The notes: a model not told the origin generated them from the letters alone. Numbered from the stretch's first letter, positions 1 to 9,926 are shown. The stretch is DNA of 64,000 nt from Pararhodonellum marinum (GCF_015354735.1 NZ_JACEFJ010000002.1:434001-498000); one strand, 5' to 3'. Numbers and translations are program-made.

Positions 1-313
1 AGACCTGCATCCTGCCTTCCCATAATTTATTTTCCGCAGCCCTTGTCTCCTCCAGACCCTTTTCAATGATTTCCAAAGCACGCTGTAAATTTCTAGTATG
101 GTAATGGTAACCCAAATCATTGATTATCCTGAACCGTAGGGTGTCATCATTTATTTTGTTGAGCGTTTGTTCAAGATCGTCTAGATATTCTTTCCCGAAA
201 TCATCTGTTTCCTCAAAAATCCTCAAATACTCAAACTGCCCATTCCGTTGCTGGAACTGGGCATGAACTCCGAAATGAAGGAAAAAAAGAATGAGCAGAA
301 AAGGCGTTTTCAT
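1..313 (-). CDS. TPR-type sensor protein, N-terminal part (runs off the window)
   Basis: Only the first 104 codons are present; the ATG is at 313 and the gene continues past base 1. A signal peptide ending near VHAQ precedes an alpha-helical region with a TPR-like pattern (helix ending in NDLGYHYHTRNLQRALEI). The first residues (MKTPFLLILFFL) closely resemble the TPR histidine kinase at 48327-50249 (MKTPLFFILFLL), so a sensor histidine kinase is the best guess. The kinase domain itself is not in the window. It is transcribed away from the gene at 501, with the repeat element at 374-424 between them. Confidence 0.6.
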   Translation of the reverse strand, partial: MKTPFLLILFFLHFGVHAQFQQRNGQFEYLRIFEETDDFGKEYLDDLEQTLNKINDDTLRFRIINDLGYHYHTRNLQRALEIIEKGLEETRAAENKLWEGRMQV

Positions 314-373
314 AGAATAAATATAGAATAAAAAGCCGTTGAAAATCAATTATTTGCATTTTAAAAAATAACG

Positions 374-424
374 CTCGAAAAGTAAAAAGCTCCTTTGGGA
401 CAATATTTTCATCTGTTCGTCCTA
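374..424 (+). promoter_or_regulatory. Triple 9-bp direct-repeat element, copy A
   Basis: Half-sites CTCGAAAAG, TTGGGACAA and TTCGTCCTA are separated by exactly 12 bp each. The same layout recurs at 5802, 26781, 36421, 50552 and 56847. It sits between the divergent sensor-like gene (start 313) and the secreted protein starting at 501. The 9-bp repeat with 12-bp spacer matches LytTR-domain binding sites; that regulator type is an inference. Confidence 0.6.
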
Positions 425-500
425 CCTCCTTAGCTTTTTCCTCCTAGGTTCTTGAAATTTCCTCAAACAATACATAGACTACTTTAAAGAAAAAATTCTT

Positions 501-1268
501 ATGAAAGCACGATTTAAATATTTAGTGATCGCAATGATGGGTCTAGCCATAAACTGGACCGTTATGTCATCCTTGACAGCGCAAACAGAACAGCTGGGGC
601 CATTGTTGTCGGTGTCAGAATTTACCGTCAAACCGGGACATGAAATGCAATTTAGAGAAGGTGTAAAAGCTTGGAAAGCCTGTTACCTTGAAAACAACGG
701 AGATTGGACCTGGAGGTTATGGCAAAGACAGCAGGGACCGGGCAATGTATTTACACTGGCTTCAAATATGGTAAATTGGGCAGAAATGGACAAAGCTGAT
801 GAAGCAGGAAAAAATTGCCAAGACCTTGTCAGAACCTTGATCAATCCCCATATCGAAAGCGGCTCCAATCACATCAGCCGGTTTCAACCTGAATCTAGTA
901 TTACAGCCCCACTTTCAGGTGATATTATCAGGGTAGCTTTTTATAAATTAAATCCCCAAAACGGGCATAAAATGATGGAAACCGTCAAGGAGGTATTGGC
1001 CATAAGAAAAAGTGCCAATATCGAACCCCTTGGCTATTGGTATCAATGGCTGACTTCTGATCCAGAAAGCCCCAACTATCACCATGTGATGCCTTATACC
1101 GATTATGCTGCAATGGACATCCAACAAGAAGGGGTATGGGATACAGTCGAAAAAAACGCTGGAAAAGAAAAAAGGGATGAACTTCAGGCTGCTTTCCGCT
1201 CATCCCTCGAAAACTCATGGATCTATATTTACAAATTGGACAAAGACCTCAGCAGACCGACTAAGTGA
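501..1268 (+). CDS. Secreted tandem ABM/dimeric alpha-beta-barrel-like protein
   Basis: 255 aa with a Sec signal peptide (about residues 1-28, cleavage near LTAQ). Two similar halves follow: residues 35-110 (opening LLSVSEFTVKPG, with WRLWQRQQG and a later WAEMD) and 140-225 (opening IIRVAFYKLNPQNG, with YWYQWLTSD and YAAMD). This beta-alpha-beta pattern is typical of antibiotic-biosynthesis-monooxygenase or NIPSNAP-like folds. No catalytic residue is recognisable, so the function is unknown. It is the first gene downstream of regulatory copy A, whose last half-site ends 77 bp before the ATG. Confidence 0.75.
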   Translation: MKARFKYLVIAMMGLAINWTVMSSLTAQTEQLGPLLSVSEFTVKPGHEMQFREGVKAWKACYLENNGDWTWRLWQRQQGPGNVFTLASNMVNWAEMDKADEAGKNCQDLVRTLINPHIESGSNHISRFQPESSITAPLSGDIIRVAFYKLNPQNGHKMMETVKEVLAIRKSANIEPLGYWYQWLTSDPESPNYHHVMPYTDYAAMDIQQEGVWDTVEKNAGKEKRDELQAAFRSSLENSWIYIYKLDKDLSRPTK

Positions 1269-1415
1269 TACCATACTTTTATCTATGTCTATTGGAACCC
1301 TGAAAAATAGCCATCAATAATTAAAAATAGTTTAGTTGACGATAGGTTGGGTGGAAGTGATTGGAATCTATTCCATTGCAGAAGCCCAGCTTTTTTACAT
1401 TACAGACCTTACACC

Positions 1416-2750
1416 ATGAACAATCAAGCACAGCTTTCCAGCCTCACTCCTATAACTGCCGCAGACCGAATTACCTCCTTGGATGTCATGAGAGGTATTG
1501 TATTGTGTGGCATTTTATTGATGAATATCAATGGGTTTGGACTGGCTTTTGGCTACAATGACCCCACCATTTTAGGGGGCGATACAGGATTGAACCTTTA
1601 CACCTGGATGATGACCAACCTGCTATTTGAAGGGACGATGCGCGCACTTTTTTCCCTGCTTTTCGGAGTGGGCATGTTTATTTTTTTGGACAGATTGGTG
1701 AAAAAAGGCGCTGGTATCAATGCTGCAGACATCTATTTCCGCAGGATTACCTGGCTGTTGATTTTCGGATTGATTCATGGATATTTACTGTTGTGGGTTG
1801 GAGAGATTCTTTACAATTATGCCCTGATGGGATTTTTGGTCTATTCTTTCCGGCGAATGGTCCCAAAGAATTTGGTCCTCACAGGACTTTTGCTTTTCTG
1901 CATTGGAACCGGTTGGAATTACTATGATTATCAAAAAGATAAAGAATGGTTTGGCAAAGTGCAGCTGGCGGAGGTAGCCATTGCAGCTGGCCAAGATCCA
2001 TCCAAGGAATTGAAGGAAGCAAAAGAATCCTGGGAAAAAAGAGAGGCGGGGAACTCCCCCGAAGCTACAGGAAAGTTTATAGAAGAAATGCAGAAAGGGT
2101 ATTTTTCAGTGGTGAAACACCTTGGACCCATCATGTATGATTTTAATGTCACCGATCCCTACAGGGGAGACCTTTGGGATATTTTGAGTATGATGTTGAT
2201 CGGAATAGCCCTTTTTAAATGGGGATTGCTTTCAGGAGAAAAACCGGCATCCCTTTATTGGCTTATGGTGGGTATTGGTTATCCTATTGGGATTGCAATC
2301 AACTATTATGAAATGCAGCTGATTTTGGAGGCTCACTTCTCGACGCTCTCTTTCAGTCAGACTAAAGTGTCCTACTATTGGGGGAGATTTTTTGTAGCGA
2401 TGGGGCATGTTGGCTTGATCATGTTGTTTGGCAAGACCCCAATACTTGGTTGGTTGAAAAATGCTCTTGCAGCAGTTGGTAAAATGGCCCTGACCAATTA
2501 CCTGATGCATTCTGTAATTTGTATGTTCGTTTTCACGGGAGTCGGATTTGGCCTTTTTGGGAAGCTGCAGCGGTTTGAGCTTTTATATGTGGTCATATCA
2601 ATCTGGGTTTTTCAGTTGGTTGTGAGTCCAATCTGGCTCTATTACTTCCATTTTGGACCTGTGGAATGGCTTTGGAGAAGATTGAGTTACCTGAAATCCG
2701 CTCCTTTTAGAAAGAAAGATCCTGCATTGGTCGTCCACTCCAACAATTGA
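1416..2750 (+). CDS. DUF418 family membrane protein
   Basis: 444 aa from ATG 1416. An upstream in-frame ATG at 1347 would add 23 residues without hydrophobic character, so 1416 is preferred; the protein then opens with a short polar stretch and the family motif RITSLDVMRGIVLCGI. About eight to ten hydrophobic segments run through it, with the conserved RALFSLLFGVGMFIF block early and the C-terminal DUF418 region from about residue 270 (FFVAMGHVGLIMLFGK, MALTNYLMHS). DUF418 proteins are inner-membrane proteins, probably transport-related, of unproven function. A hydrophilic loop at about 185-235 separates the two membrane halves. Confidence 0.85.
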   Translation: MNNQAQLSSLTPITAADRITSLDVMRGIVLCGILLMNINGFGLAFGYNDPTILGGDTGLNLYTWMMTNLLFEGTMRALFSLLFGVGMFIFLDRLVKKGAGINAADIYFRRITWLLIFGLIHGYLLLWVGEILYNYALMGFLVYSFRRMVPKNLVLTGLLLFCIGTGWNYYDYQKDKEWFGKVQLAEVAIAAGQDPSKELKEAKESWEKREAGNSPEATGKFIEEMQKGYFSVVKHLGPIMYDFNVTDPYRGDLWDILSMMLIGIALFKWGLLSGEKPASLYWLMVGIGYPIGIAINYYEMQLILEAHFSTLSFSQTKVSYYWGRFFVAMGHVGLIMLFGKTPILGWLKNALAAVGKMALTNYLMHSVICMFVFTGVGFGLFGKLQRFELLYVVISIWVFQLVVSPIWLYYFHFGPVEWLWRRLSYLKSAPFRKKDPALVVHSNN

Positions 2751-2856
2751 TTGTATTCTAAAAATACCATTCATCGCATGGAATAGAGATTAAACCAATT
2801 CAGAATGGGGAAGCCGAAAACCACCTAGAGTAGGCAAAATTTAAAACCAAAAAACA

Positions 2857-3123
2857 ATGGCAACTTATGTATTTCGTCACAAAGTAGGTGATATCGGTGC
2901 TTGGCTAAAAGGCCACGAAGATCGGGTAAGGTTATTCGCCCCAGCTTCCAGTGGATTCAGAACCTTTCAGGATGCTGATGATCCCAAATCCATTTTGTTG
3001 GTAGTCGATACCGATGATATCGACAAATTAGGGGCAATTATCAATGATCCGGATATCCAGCATATCAAAGATACCCATACGGTAATGGAGCCCATAACCA
3101 TGTCTATGGAAGTAAAATTGTAA
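2857..3123 (+). CDS. Small cytoplasmic ABM-fold-like protein
   Basis: 88 aa, no signal peptide. It opens with MATYVFRHKVGDIGAWL and carries an alternating beta-alpha-beta pattern ending in ITMSMEVKL, like small dimeric alpha/beta-barrel proteins (cyclase/ABM-like). No catalytic residue can be assigned. It stands alone between the DUF418 gene and the TonB receptor, with about 100 bp upstream and 250 bp downstream. Confidence 0.7.
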   Translation: MATYVFRHKVGDIGAWLKGHEDRVRLFAPASSGFRTFQDADDPKSILLVVDTDDIDKLGAIINDPDIQHIKDTHTVMEPITMSMEVKL

Positions 3124-3371
3124 AAAGCATAAAGTCTTTGGAATCAAAGGGGATGTAAGTTAATTGAAACCTGTACCATCAAAAAATTGCCAGATTAAAT
3201 TTCTTTGACCTGTCAATTTGTAAAGGCTTGATATTGAATCAATTATTAATTAAATTATGTGAATTTCATCTAATAAAGTGAATTGAACTAACGGATTTCT
3301 GGCGGATTCAGAACAATTCCTGAATATCAAATATTCACATCCCCTTTTTTTTAATTTAAAAACAAACATAT

Positions 3372-5789
3372 ATGAAGGCTTTGATAGGGTTAATTCTTCT
3401 ATCTATATGTGGTATTCCAGCTTTTTCACAGGGAGTAATTCAGGGAAAAATCTATGATTCCCAATCTGAAGAGGTATCTTTTGCAAATGTATTGCTTTGG
3501 AATATACCTGATTCCTCAATGGTGAAAGGTGTTATTTCCGATGAATCAGGATACTTTGTTTTCACAGAAATACCAAAAGGGAAATACTATGTTGAAGTAT
3601 TCATGTTGGGATATGCCAAAACTTATTCACCTGTGTTCGGTTTTTTGGGGACAGAAAAAAATAATTTAGCTCCTATCACATTGATAGAAGCAGAACAAAA
3701 TTTGGAAGAAGTGACGGTGGTTGCTACCAGACCATTTTTTGAGTTGGAACAGGGAAAAATGGTAGTCAATGTGGCCAACAGTATTTCAGCTGCCGGATTG
3801 TCGGTCATCGATGTACTGGATAGGTCTCCCGGTGTTATGGTCAACAGGCAGAGTAATTCCATATCGATTTTAGGAAAAAACGGTATTGTAGTATTGATGA
3901 ATGGACACAGGTTCAGAATGCCTATCGAAGCTGCCTATCAAATGCTGGATGGACTGAATTCCAGTGAAGTTGAAAAGATTGAGATCATTACAGTGCCACC
4001 TTCTAATTATGATGCTGACGGTGATGCCGGATTTATCAATGTCGTGATGAAAAAGGACAATGCTATGGTAGGCACCAACGGTACCCTGACTGTCGGACAA
4101 GGCTACGCATCAGGCTATAACGGCAATATGAGCTTCAACATCAATCATCAAGGCCCAAAACTTAGTTGGTTTGGAATTTTTTCTGCAAATTATTTAGAAC
4201 GGGAAACAATTTGGGAATCCTTAAGAAGCAATAACAACGGATTTGAAGATATTGGGATTGACGCCTTCACCAATGGATTTAATACCAGAAAGTCCTTCAA
4301 TTACCAGGCAGGGTTTGACTACAAATTAAACAACAATACCATCCTCAGTGGTTTGGTCAGTGGGTATAATAACCGTATAAATAGAACTTTGCCAAATGTA
4401 ACCAAATCTGTAAATTCCATCTCTCCAGATACCCTTTCCTTGATGTCTTCTGAAGAAATTAATATATGGAGTCATATCATGGGCAATATCAATCTACAGC
4501 ATACTTTCCAAAACGGGCAGGTCATCAGTACCAATGTAGATTACCTAACTTATAAAAATTCCAATCCAACCTGGTATAGCATCATGAATTATAATGAATC
4601 CCATGATTTGATCGGTTCAAAGGAATTCAGGATTAGCAAGGATACACCCATTGACCTTTGGGTGACAGATCTCAATCATTCTATGAAAATAGGGAAATCA
4701 GTAGGTGTTGAATCAGGACTTCGTGCTACTTTTTCAAAATTCAATAATACAGTAATTTTCGAAGAAAATCTTGATTCAGATTGGATCTTTAATCCCAACT
4801 TCAGCAGTGACGGGGTTCTTCGTGAAAATATCTTAGCAGCTTTTTCCTCAGCCAAAATTGAGTTTGATGACAAAACCACATTGAATGCAGGTATAAGGTA
4901 CGAGAACACCAAAACCAAATTGATTTCTACATCAGGTGAAAAAATCGTTGATAGGCATTACGGGGATTTCTTTCCAACGGTATTTATTTCCAGAAAAATC
5001 AATCCCGATAACCTGATCCAATTATCCTATGGTCGCAGGATTACCCGTCCTACTTTCAATGAGATGGCGCCTTTTGTGCTTTTTGCTGATCCTTTTACCT
5101 TCTTTGCCGGAAATGAGAACATCCTGCCTACCTACACAAATACCATCAAAGCAGATTATTCCTATAAAAGTATGGTATTCTCAGTGCAGCACAGCAAAGA
5201 CAAAAATGTAATTGCACAATTCCAACCTATCTTAGATGAGGAGACCAACACAGTATTTCTTAGGACGGAAAATATCGACCAAAGAGAGACGGTTTCCATG
5301 ATGGTTGCCTTCCCTTTGGCGATAAACTCTTGGTGGGAATTCCAAAATAATTTCACGGCAAATTATCAAAAAGTCAAATCCGAACTTGGAGGGGAGGTTT
5401 ATGAAGTAGATCAGAAAGGTATTCAAGTGGTACTTACCAATACTTTCACTCTTCCTAAAAAATATACCGTCGAATTGATGGGAAATTATAATTCGCCTAC
5501 CATAAATGGCTATTTCAAATGGCTTTCAAGAGGCTTCGTGAATCTTGGAATCCAAAAAGACTTTGAAAGAGCCGGGGTATTAAGGGTATCCTGCAACGAC
5601 ATGTTCGAAACCAGTCAATTGAGGTGGCAATCATTTGAGGGGACTGATATAGAATTTTCCGGAAGGTATAAATTTGAAAAAAGAGTTTTCATGGCTACCT
5701 ACACCTATAAGTTTGGAAATAACAAAATTAAAGGGACGAGGGTCAGAAAAGTAGGCTCCCAAGAGGAGCAGAGAAGGGTTACGAATTGA
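3372..5789 (+). CDS. TonB-dependent outer-membrane receptor (CarboxypepD_reg plus beta-barrel)
   Basis: 805 aa with a signal peptide (about 1-19, ending AFSQ). A carboxypeptidase-regulatory-like domain spans about 20-105 (VIQGKIYDSQSEEVSFANV, SGYFVFTEIPKGKYYVE), then a plug domain (about 110-225: LEEVTVVATRP, DVLDRSPGVMV, VEKIEIITVPPSNYDADG). The rest is an outer-membrane barrel of the OMP_b-brl_3 type (SYGRRITRPTFNEM). Such receptors import substrates with TonB-ExbBD energy, or act as non-SusC outer-membrane proteins. No SusD partner lies next to it, so the substrate is unknown. Confidence 0.9.
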   Translation: MKALIGLILLSICGIPAFSQGVIQGKIYDSQSEEVSFANVLLWNIPDSSMVKGVISDESGYFVFTEIPKGKYYVEVFMLGYAKTYSPVFGFLGTEKNNLAPITLIEAEQNLEEVTVVATRPFFELEQGKMVVNVANSISAAGLSVIDVLDRSPGVMVNRQSNSISILGKNGIVVLMNGHRFRMPIEAAYQMLDGLNSSEVEKIEIITVPPSNYDADGDAGFINVVMKKDNAMVGTNGTLTVGQGYASGYNGNMSFNINHQGPKLSWFGIFSANYLERETIWESLRSNNNGFEDIGIDAFTNGFNTRKSFNYQAGFDYKLNNNTILSGLVSGYNNRINRTLPNVTKSVNSISPDTLSLMSSEEINIWSHIMGNINLQHTFQNGQVISTNVDYLTYKNSNPTWYSIMNYNESHDLIGSKEFRISKDTPIDLWVTDLNHSMKIGKSVGVESGLRATFSKFNNTVIFEENLDSDWIFNPNFSSDGVLRENILAAFSSAKIEFDDKTTLNAGIRYENTKTKLISTSGEKIVDRHYGDFFPTVFISRKINPDNLIQLSYGRRITRPTFNEMAPFVLFADPFTFFAGNENILPTYTNTIKADYSYKSMVFSVQHSKDKNVIAQFQPILDEETNTVFLRTENIDQRETVSMMVAFPLAINSWWEFQNNFTANYQKVKSELGGEVYEVDQKGIQVVLTNTFTLPKKYTVELMGNYNSPTINGYFKWLSRGFVNLGIQKDFERAGVLRVSCNDMFETSQLRWQSFEGTDIEFSGRYKFEKRVFMATYTYKFGNNKIKGTRVRKVGSQEEQRRVTN

Positions 5790-5801
5790 TCATTTTTTTA
5801 T

Positions 5802-5852
5802 TTAGGAAAATATTTCCATGCATTGGGACACAATATGTGCTGCTTCGTCCTT
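5802..5852 (+). promoter_or_regulatory. Triple 9-bp direct-repeat element, copy E
   Basis: Half-sites TTAGGAAAA, TTGGGACAC and TTCGTCCTT with 12-bp spacers. It begins 13 bp after the TonB receptor stop and ends 123 bp before the RidA start at 5976. The first half-site is the most degenerate of the six copies, but the spacing is exact. Confidence 0.5.
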
Positions 5853-5975
5853 GATGGGTTTGAATTCAACAATTGAAAAGGTAACTTTTATCTTGATTTC
5901 TAGCTGAAATTCAGATCATTACATCCAGTAATTTTTTTAAAAATTATAAATAAACTATTCAAATAAAAGATTCTT

Positions 5976-6371
5976 ATGAAATCAAAAAAGCCAGAGTATT
6001 TCTGCTTGAGACCCGAGGTCGAAAAAGCCTACGGATATTCCCATGCTGTCAGGATTGGTAGCAGCATCAAAGTATCCGGTGCCGTAAGCATGGACGATGA
6101 AGGTGGTCCGACGGCAGTGGGCGATTTCCTCCAACAGATGAAAAATTGTTATTCTGATCTGGAAAAGGTGCTAAAACATTATGGCTGCACTTTTGAAGAT
6201 GTGGTGGTGGAGAATGTCTTTACCACAGATATGCCGGCTTTTTTGGAACATGCCGAATATCGAAATTCCATCTATACGAAGCAGTTTCCGACTGGTTCCT
6301 GGCTGGAGGTCAAGGGTTTGGCCTTGCCCGAATTTTTGATTGAGATTGAATTGGAAGTACATAAACAATAG
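5976..6371 (+). CDS. RidA family enamine/imine deaminase
   Basis: 131 aa, the usual RidA/YjgF/UK114 length, with no signal peptide. Family signatures are SHAVRIGSSIKVSGAVSMD, the central MKNCYSDLEKVLKHYGCTFEDVV and the C-terminal GLALPEFLIEIELEV. RidA hydrolyses reactive 2-aminoacrylate and related enamines from PLP enzymes; some paralogues act elsewhere. The classical Arg105 equivalent (sequence RPARS-type) is not evident: the corresponding segment reads FPTGSWLEVKG, so true deaminase activity is uncertain. It lies downstream of regulatory copy E and 26 bp before an NTF2-like gene. Confidence 0.85.
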   Translation: MKSKKPEYFCLRPEVEKAYGYSHAVRIGSSIKVSGAVSMDDEGGPTAVGDFLQQMKNCYSDLEKVLKHYGCTFEDVVVENVFTTDMPAFLEHAEYRNSIYTKQFPTGSWLEVKGLALPEFLIEIELEVHKQ

Positions 6372-6397
6372 ATCAATACACCCTAAAATAATTAATT

Positions 6398-6823
6398 ATG
6401 AAAACCCTAGATGATGAGCTTCAAAAAGCAAGTGTTAACAGCGCGGTATTAGAAGGACTATACCAAGCTTTTAGTAAAGGTGATATTCCGGCGGTTCTCG
6501 GAATGATGGATTCAAATATCGTTTGGAATGAAGCGGAAGGGAATCCTTATGCAGATGGCAATCCCTACAAAGGACCGGAGGCTGTATTGAATGGCGTTTT
6601 TGCCCGAATAGGTGAAGAGCATGAATACTTTAATTTGAAGGATATCGAGCTACATGAGATGTTCAACGATAAAGTGTTGGCCACCTTGCGCTATGATGCC
6701 AAATTCAAGAATGGAAAGCGTTATGATGCCCAAGTCGCACACTTGTGGACACTGAAAGAAGGGAAAGTGGTTGCTTTTCAACAGTATGTGGATACCAAAA
6801 AATTAAGTGAGGCCATGAATTAG
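6398..6823 (+). CDS. NTF2-like / SnoaL-type protein
   Basis: 141 aa, cytoplasmic. The pattern VLEGLYQAFSKGDIPAVLGMM then IVWNEAEGNPY and a C-terminal strand pair (HLWTLKEGKVVAFQQYVDT) is that of the nuclear-transport-factor-2/ketosteroid-isomerase-like superfamily. The reaction cannot be inferred. It follows RidA by 26 bp and is probably co-transcribed with it. Confidence 0.85.
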   Translation: MKTLDDELQKASVNSAVLEGLYQAFSKGDIPAVLGMMDSNIVWNEAEGNPYADGNPYKGPEAVLNGVFARIGEEHEYFNLKDIELHEMFNDKVLATLRYDAKFKNGKRYDAQVAHLWTLKEGKVVAFQQYVDTKKLSEAMN

Positions 6824-6899
6824 TTAAGCTTATCTGACCCCTAGCTGGAGAGCATGCTTAACCATCAGGAAACAACCTCTAAACCTCCTTTAAAGTGCT

Positions 6900-7532
6900 A
6901 TGGCCAAAACCCTCCCCTTTGTCCTCAACAAACCCAAAACTTGGCTCCTGCTCCTGACTTGGGCTTTTCTAATCATCTTTGCCGGCAAGTTCGTCATCAA
7001 TGATGCACTGCCTTATTTCGGGTTTGATGAGGAAGTATATGGCAGGTTTTGGATCATGAAATGGCCTCTGATCGGTCATATTTCAGGTGGCCTGATTGCT
7101 TTAACGATTGGTCCTTTTCAGTTTTGGGCTGCTTTTAGAAACAAATATATCAAAGTCCATAGAGCGATGGGCTTGACTTACCTGACTGCAATCTTTATTG
7201 GGACCGTCAGTTCAATAAACCTAGCGTTGACTACCGGCTTAGCCATTCATTGGACCTGGACGCTGTCATTAATTGTATTGGCATTGGCATGGATATCCAC
7301 CACAGGCATGGCATTCAGATTTATCCTGTTGAGGCGAATACAATTACACAAGGAATGGATGGTCAGAAGCTACGTAGTCACTTTTGCCTTCGTGCTTTTC
7401 CGATGGCTGAACAGCACTCCACTTTTTGTGGAAATGGGAAACTTTATAGAAAGAGGTCCGACCATGATTTGGGTTTCCTGGGTCATTCCCCTTTTTGTTA
7501 CTGAGATAATTCTTCAATGGAATCAGAAATAA
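6900..7532 (+). CDS. DUF2306 family integral membrane protein
   Basis: 210 aa with about five or six transmembrane helices (residues about 14-34, 55-80, 95-118, 125-150, 160-180, 185-206). The DUF2306 hallmarks are HISGGLIALTIGPFQFW, KVHRAMGLTYL and RIQLHKEWMVRSYV; conserved histidines in HR and HKEWM suggest possible haem or metal binding, which is unproven. It probably follows the RidA/NTF2 pair as a loosely linked gene (76-bp gap). Confidence 0.85.
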   Translation: MAKTLPFVLNKPKTWLLLLTWAFLIIFAGKFVINDALPYFGFDEEVYGRFWIMKWPLIGHISGGLIALTIGPFQFWAAFRNKYIKVHRAMGLTYLTAIFIGTVSSINLALTTGLAIHWTWTLSLIVLALAWISTTGMAFRFILLRRIQLHKEWMVRSYVVTFAFVLFRWLNSTPLFVEMGNFIERGPTMIWVSWVIPLFVTEIILQWNQK

Positions 7533-7622
7533 AGAAAAGTACGAGATAGGTTTTTATCCATTACTTAAAGTTTGATTTCCAATAGATAAAACATTTAACC
7601 ACAATTTAACTCGAAATAAAAT

Positions 7623-8627
7623 ATGAAAGTATCAGCTTTTGCAGCCAATGGACCGCATGAAAAATTAAAGTCCTTTTCTTATGAAATGGGAGAATTAGGT
7701 CCTGAACAAGTAGATATCCGGGTGATCAACTGTGGAATCTGCCATTCAGACCTTAGTATGATGCACAATGATTGGGGAATGACGGCTTATCCCATAGTGC
7801 CTGGCCATGAGATCATTGGGGAGGTTATCGCAGCAGGCAATGCCGTCAAAAATGTAAAAATTGGGGATAAGGTCGGTTTGGGTTGGTTCTCGGGATCCTG
7901 CATGTCCTGCCATGAGTGTATGGATGGAGCCCACCATCTATGCACTAATGCTGAATTCACTATTGGAGGGAGACATGGTGGATTTGCAGACTTTGTCCGT
8001 AGCCATTGGTCATGGGCAATTCCGCTGCCTGAGGGTATCGATCTTGACAAAGCCGGTCCTTTGCTCTGTGGGGGTATTACTGTTTTCAATCCTATTATTC
8101 TCGCCGGAGTCAAAGCGACCGACAAAGTGGGCGTCATTGGTATCGGAGGCCTTGGCCATATGGCACTCAAATTCCTAAACAAATGGGGCTGTGAAGTCAT
8201 CGCTTTTAGCTCCAACCCTGATAAAAAGAAGTCCATTCTGGAAATGGGAGCGACTAAAGTTGTGGATTCCACAAATCCGGAAGAGCTATCCAAAATCGCC
8301 GGAAGTTTGAGTTTCATCCTGAATACGACCAATGTGACTTTAGATTGGAATTCGTATTTGTCAGTTTTAGCTCCTAAAGGAAAGTTTCACAATGTGGGTG
8401 CGGTTTTAGAACCTTTGGCTATACCTGCATTTTCTCTAATTATGGGAGAAAAGTCTGTCGCAGGCAGTCCTTTGGGAAGTCCGGCCTTGACCCGAACCAT
8501 GCTTGAATTCTGTGTAAGACATGACATTTATCCGATTACGGAAGAATTTCCCATGTCCCAAGTCAATGAAGCCCTAGATCATTTGGAATCTGGTAAAGCC
8601 CGTTTTCGAATCGTATTGAAAAACTAG
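7623..8627 (+). CDS. Zinc-dependent NAD(P)H alcohol dehydrogenase (cinnamyl-alcohol-dehydrogenase-like)
   Basis: 334 aa medium-chain dehydrogenase. The catalytic zinc site is CGICHSDL (Cys37) with PGHEIIGEV. The structural zinc loop has the spaced cysteines of SGSCMSCHECMDGAHHLC. The Rossmann motif is VGVIGIGGLGHMALKF near residue 170. The resemblance is to the YahK/CAD group, which reduces a broad range of aldehydes with NADPH. It has its own 90-bp upstream gap and no obvious operon partner. Confidence 0.88.
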   Translation: MKVSAFAANGPHEKLKSFSYEMGELGPEQVDIRVINCGICHSDLSMMHNDWGMTAYPIVPGHEIIGEVIAAGNAVKNVKIGDKVGLGWFSGSCMSCHECMDGAHHLCTNAEFTIGGRHGGFADFVRSHWSWAIPLPEGIDLDKAGPLLCGGITVFNPIILAGVKATDKVGVIGIGGLGHMALKFLNKWGCEVIAFSSNPDKKKSILEMGATKVVDSTNPEELSKIAGSLSFILNTTNVTLDWNSYLSVLAPKGKFHNVGAVLEPLAIPAFSLIMGEKSVAGSPLGSPALTRTMLEFCVRHDIYPITEEFPMSQVNEALDHLESGKARFRIVLKN

Positions 8628-8924
8628 AGGTTTCAAATACTTGAAATACTACCATCTGTGACTTGGCCAACCTTGCTTCAGGTGAGGTTACCGTTACCGT
8701 GAGATTGATAGAGTAAAAAGTATGAAAAAAAAGGATAAATATGAATTTTATTGGATTAAGAAAATTTAAAATAATGTAAAGTATAATGAGTTTATATAGG
8801 AATATTATTCTTAAATAATAAATAAAAAGCATATTAAATTTTGATTTTACAAATTAATGTATAAATTACTTCTAAATAATTTGTTTTAAAAACCCCATGT
8901 CAAACCACCAACCTACTCAGCACC

Positions 8925-9926
8925 ATGTTAAAGAAAATCATTTTCGGAATTCTTATCCTTCTATTGGTAGTCATAGGAGGTTTTGTAGTTTATGTCCAAC
9001 TGAATTGGAATAAAACCTATGATATTCCCAATCCGGATCTTCAGGTAAGCACCGATCCGGAGGTGATAGAGAGGGGAAAATATCTGGTTCACGGTCCTGC
9101 CCATTGTTCCAATTGCCATGTGGCTACCATAGCAGAAATGTTGGCCGCGGATGCCGGAGAAAATATTCCCCTTAAAGGTGGTGTTCAATTTCCTTTGGGT
9201 CCTATCGGGACTTTGTATACCAAGAATTTGACCCCTGACCCCACCACTGGAATTGGCAGATATTCTGATGGAGAAATCTTTAGGATGATGCGTCATGCGG
9301 TGAAGCCCGACGGAAAAGCTACTCTATCTGTATTGATGCCTTTTTGGGATATGGCTGATGAGGACCTGATTGCCGTAGTCTCCTATTTGAAAAGTTTGGA
9401 TCCAGTCAAGAATGAAGTCCAAAAGAACGAATGGACCTTTATGGGAAAAGCAGTCCGGGTAATAGCTTCTTCATTCAAACCGATTGAAAACCCTAAACCT
9501 TATCCGGTTGCCCCTCCCATGGAAGCAAGCATAGAAAGGGGGGAATACCTTTCCCGATATGTGGCCAACTGTGTGGGATGCCATACCAACAGGGATTTGA
9601 TGACTTTTGAAGCAATCGGGCCTGAGTATGGCGGTGGGATGGAATTTGAACCCTTTCCGGAATTTCATCTGATGGTAGGTCAGGATCCGGATATATGGAT
9701 GCGCACCCCAAATATTACCCCACACCCCAACAGTTCATTGGCCCAATTCAAAACGGTCGAAGAATGGAAGGAAAGATTTCGGAAGGGGAGGTTGATTGAT
9801 ATATCCCCCATGCACTGGGGACCATTTTCAAGAATGACTGATGAGGACCTGGAGGCACTATATCTATATCTGACAAGCCTAGAGCCCGTTGATTATGATC
9901 CTGGGGAATTGATGTTCAAGAAATAA
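8925..9926 (+). CDS. Membrane-anchored dihaem cytochrome c
   Basis: 333 aa. An N-terminal hydrophobic anchor (residues about 3-25) is followed by two cytochrome c domains with haem-binding CSNCH (Cys61, Cys64, His65) and CVGCH (Cys216, Cys219, His220). Candidate axial Met residues lie in the LMPFWDM and SPMHWGPF segments. It is similar to cytochrome subunits of alcohol/aldehyde dehydrogenases and should carry electrons on the periplasmic side of the inner membrane. It follows an AT-rich 297-bp leader after the alcohol dehydrogenase gene, which suggests but does not prove a link. Confidence 0.87.
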   Translation: MLKKIIFGILILLLVVIGGFVVYVQLNWNKTYDIPNPDLQVSTDPEVIERGKYLVHGPAHCSNCHVATIAEMLAADAGENIPLKGGVQFPLGPIGTLYTKNLTPDPTTGIGRYSDGEIFRMMRHAVKPDGKATLSVLMPFWDMADEDLIAVVSYLKSLDPVKNEVQKNEWTFMGKAVRVIASSFKPIENPKPYPVAPPMEASIERGEYLSRYVANCVGCHTNRDLMTFEAIGPEYGGGMEFEPFPEFHLMVGQDPDIWMRTPNITPHPNSSLAQFKTVEEWKERFRKGRLIDISPMHWGPFSRMTDEDLEALYLYLTSLEPVDYDPGELMFKK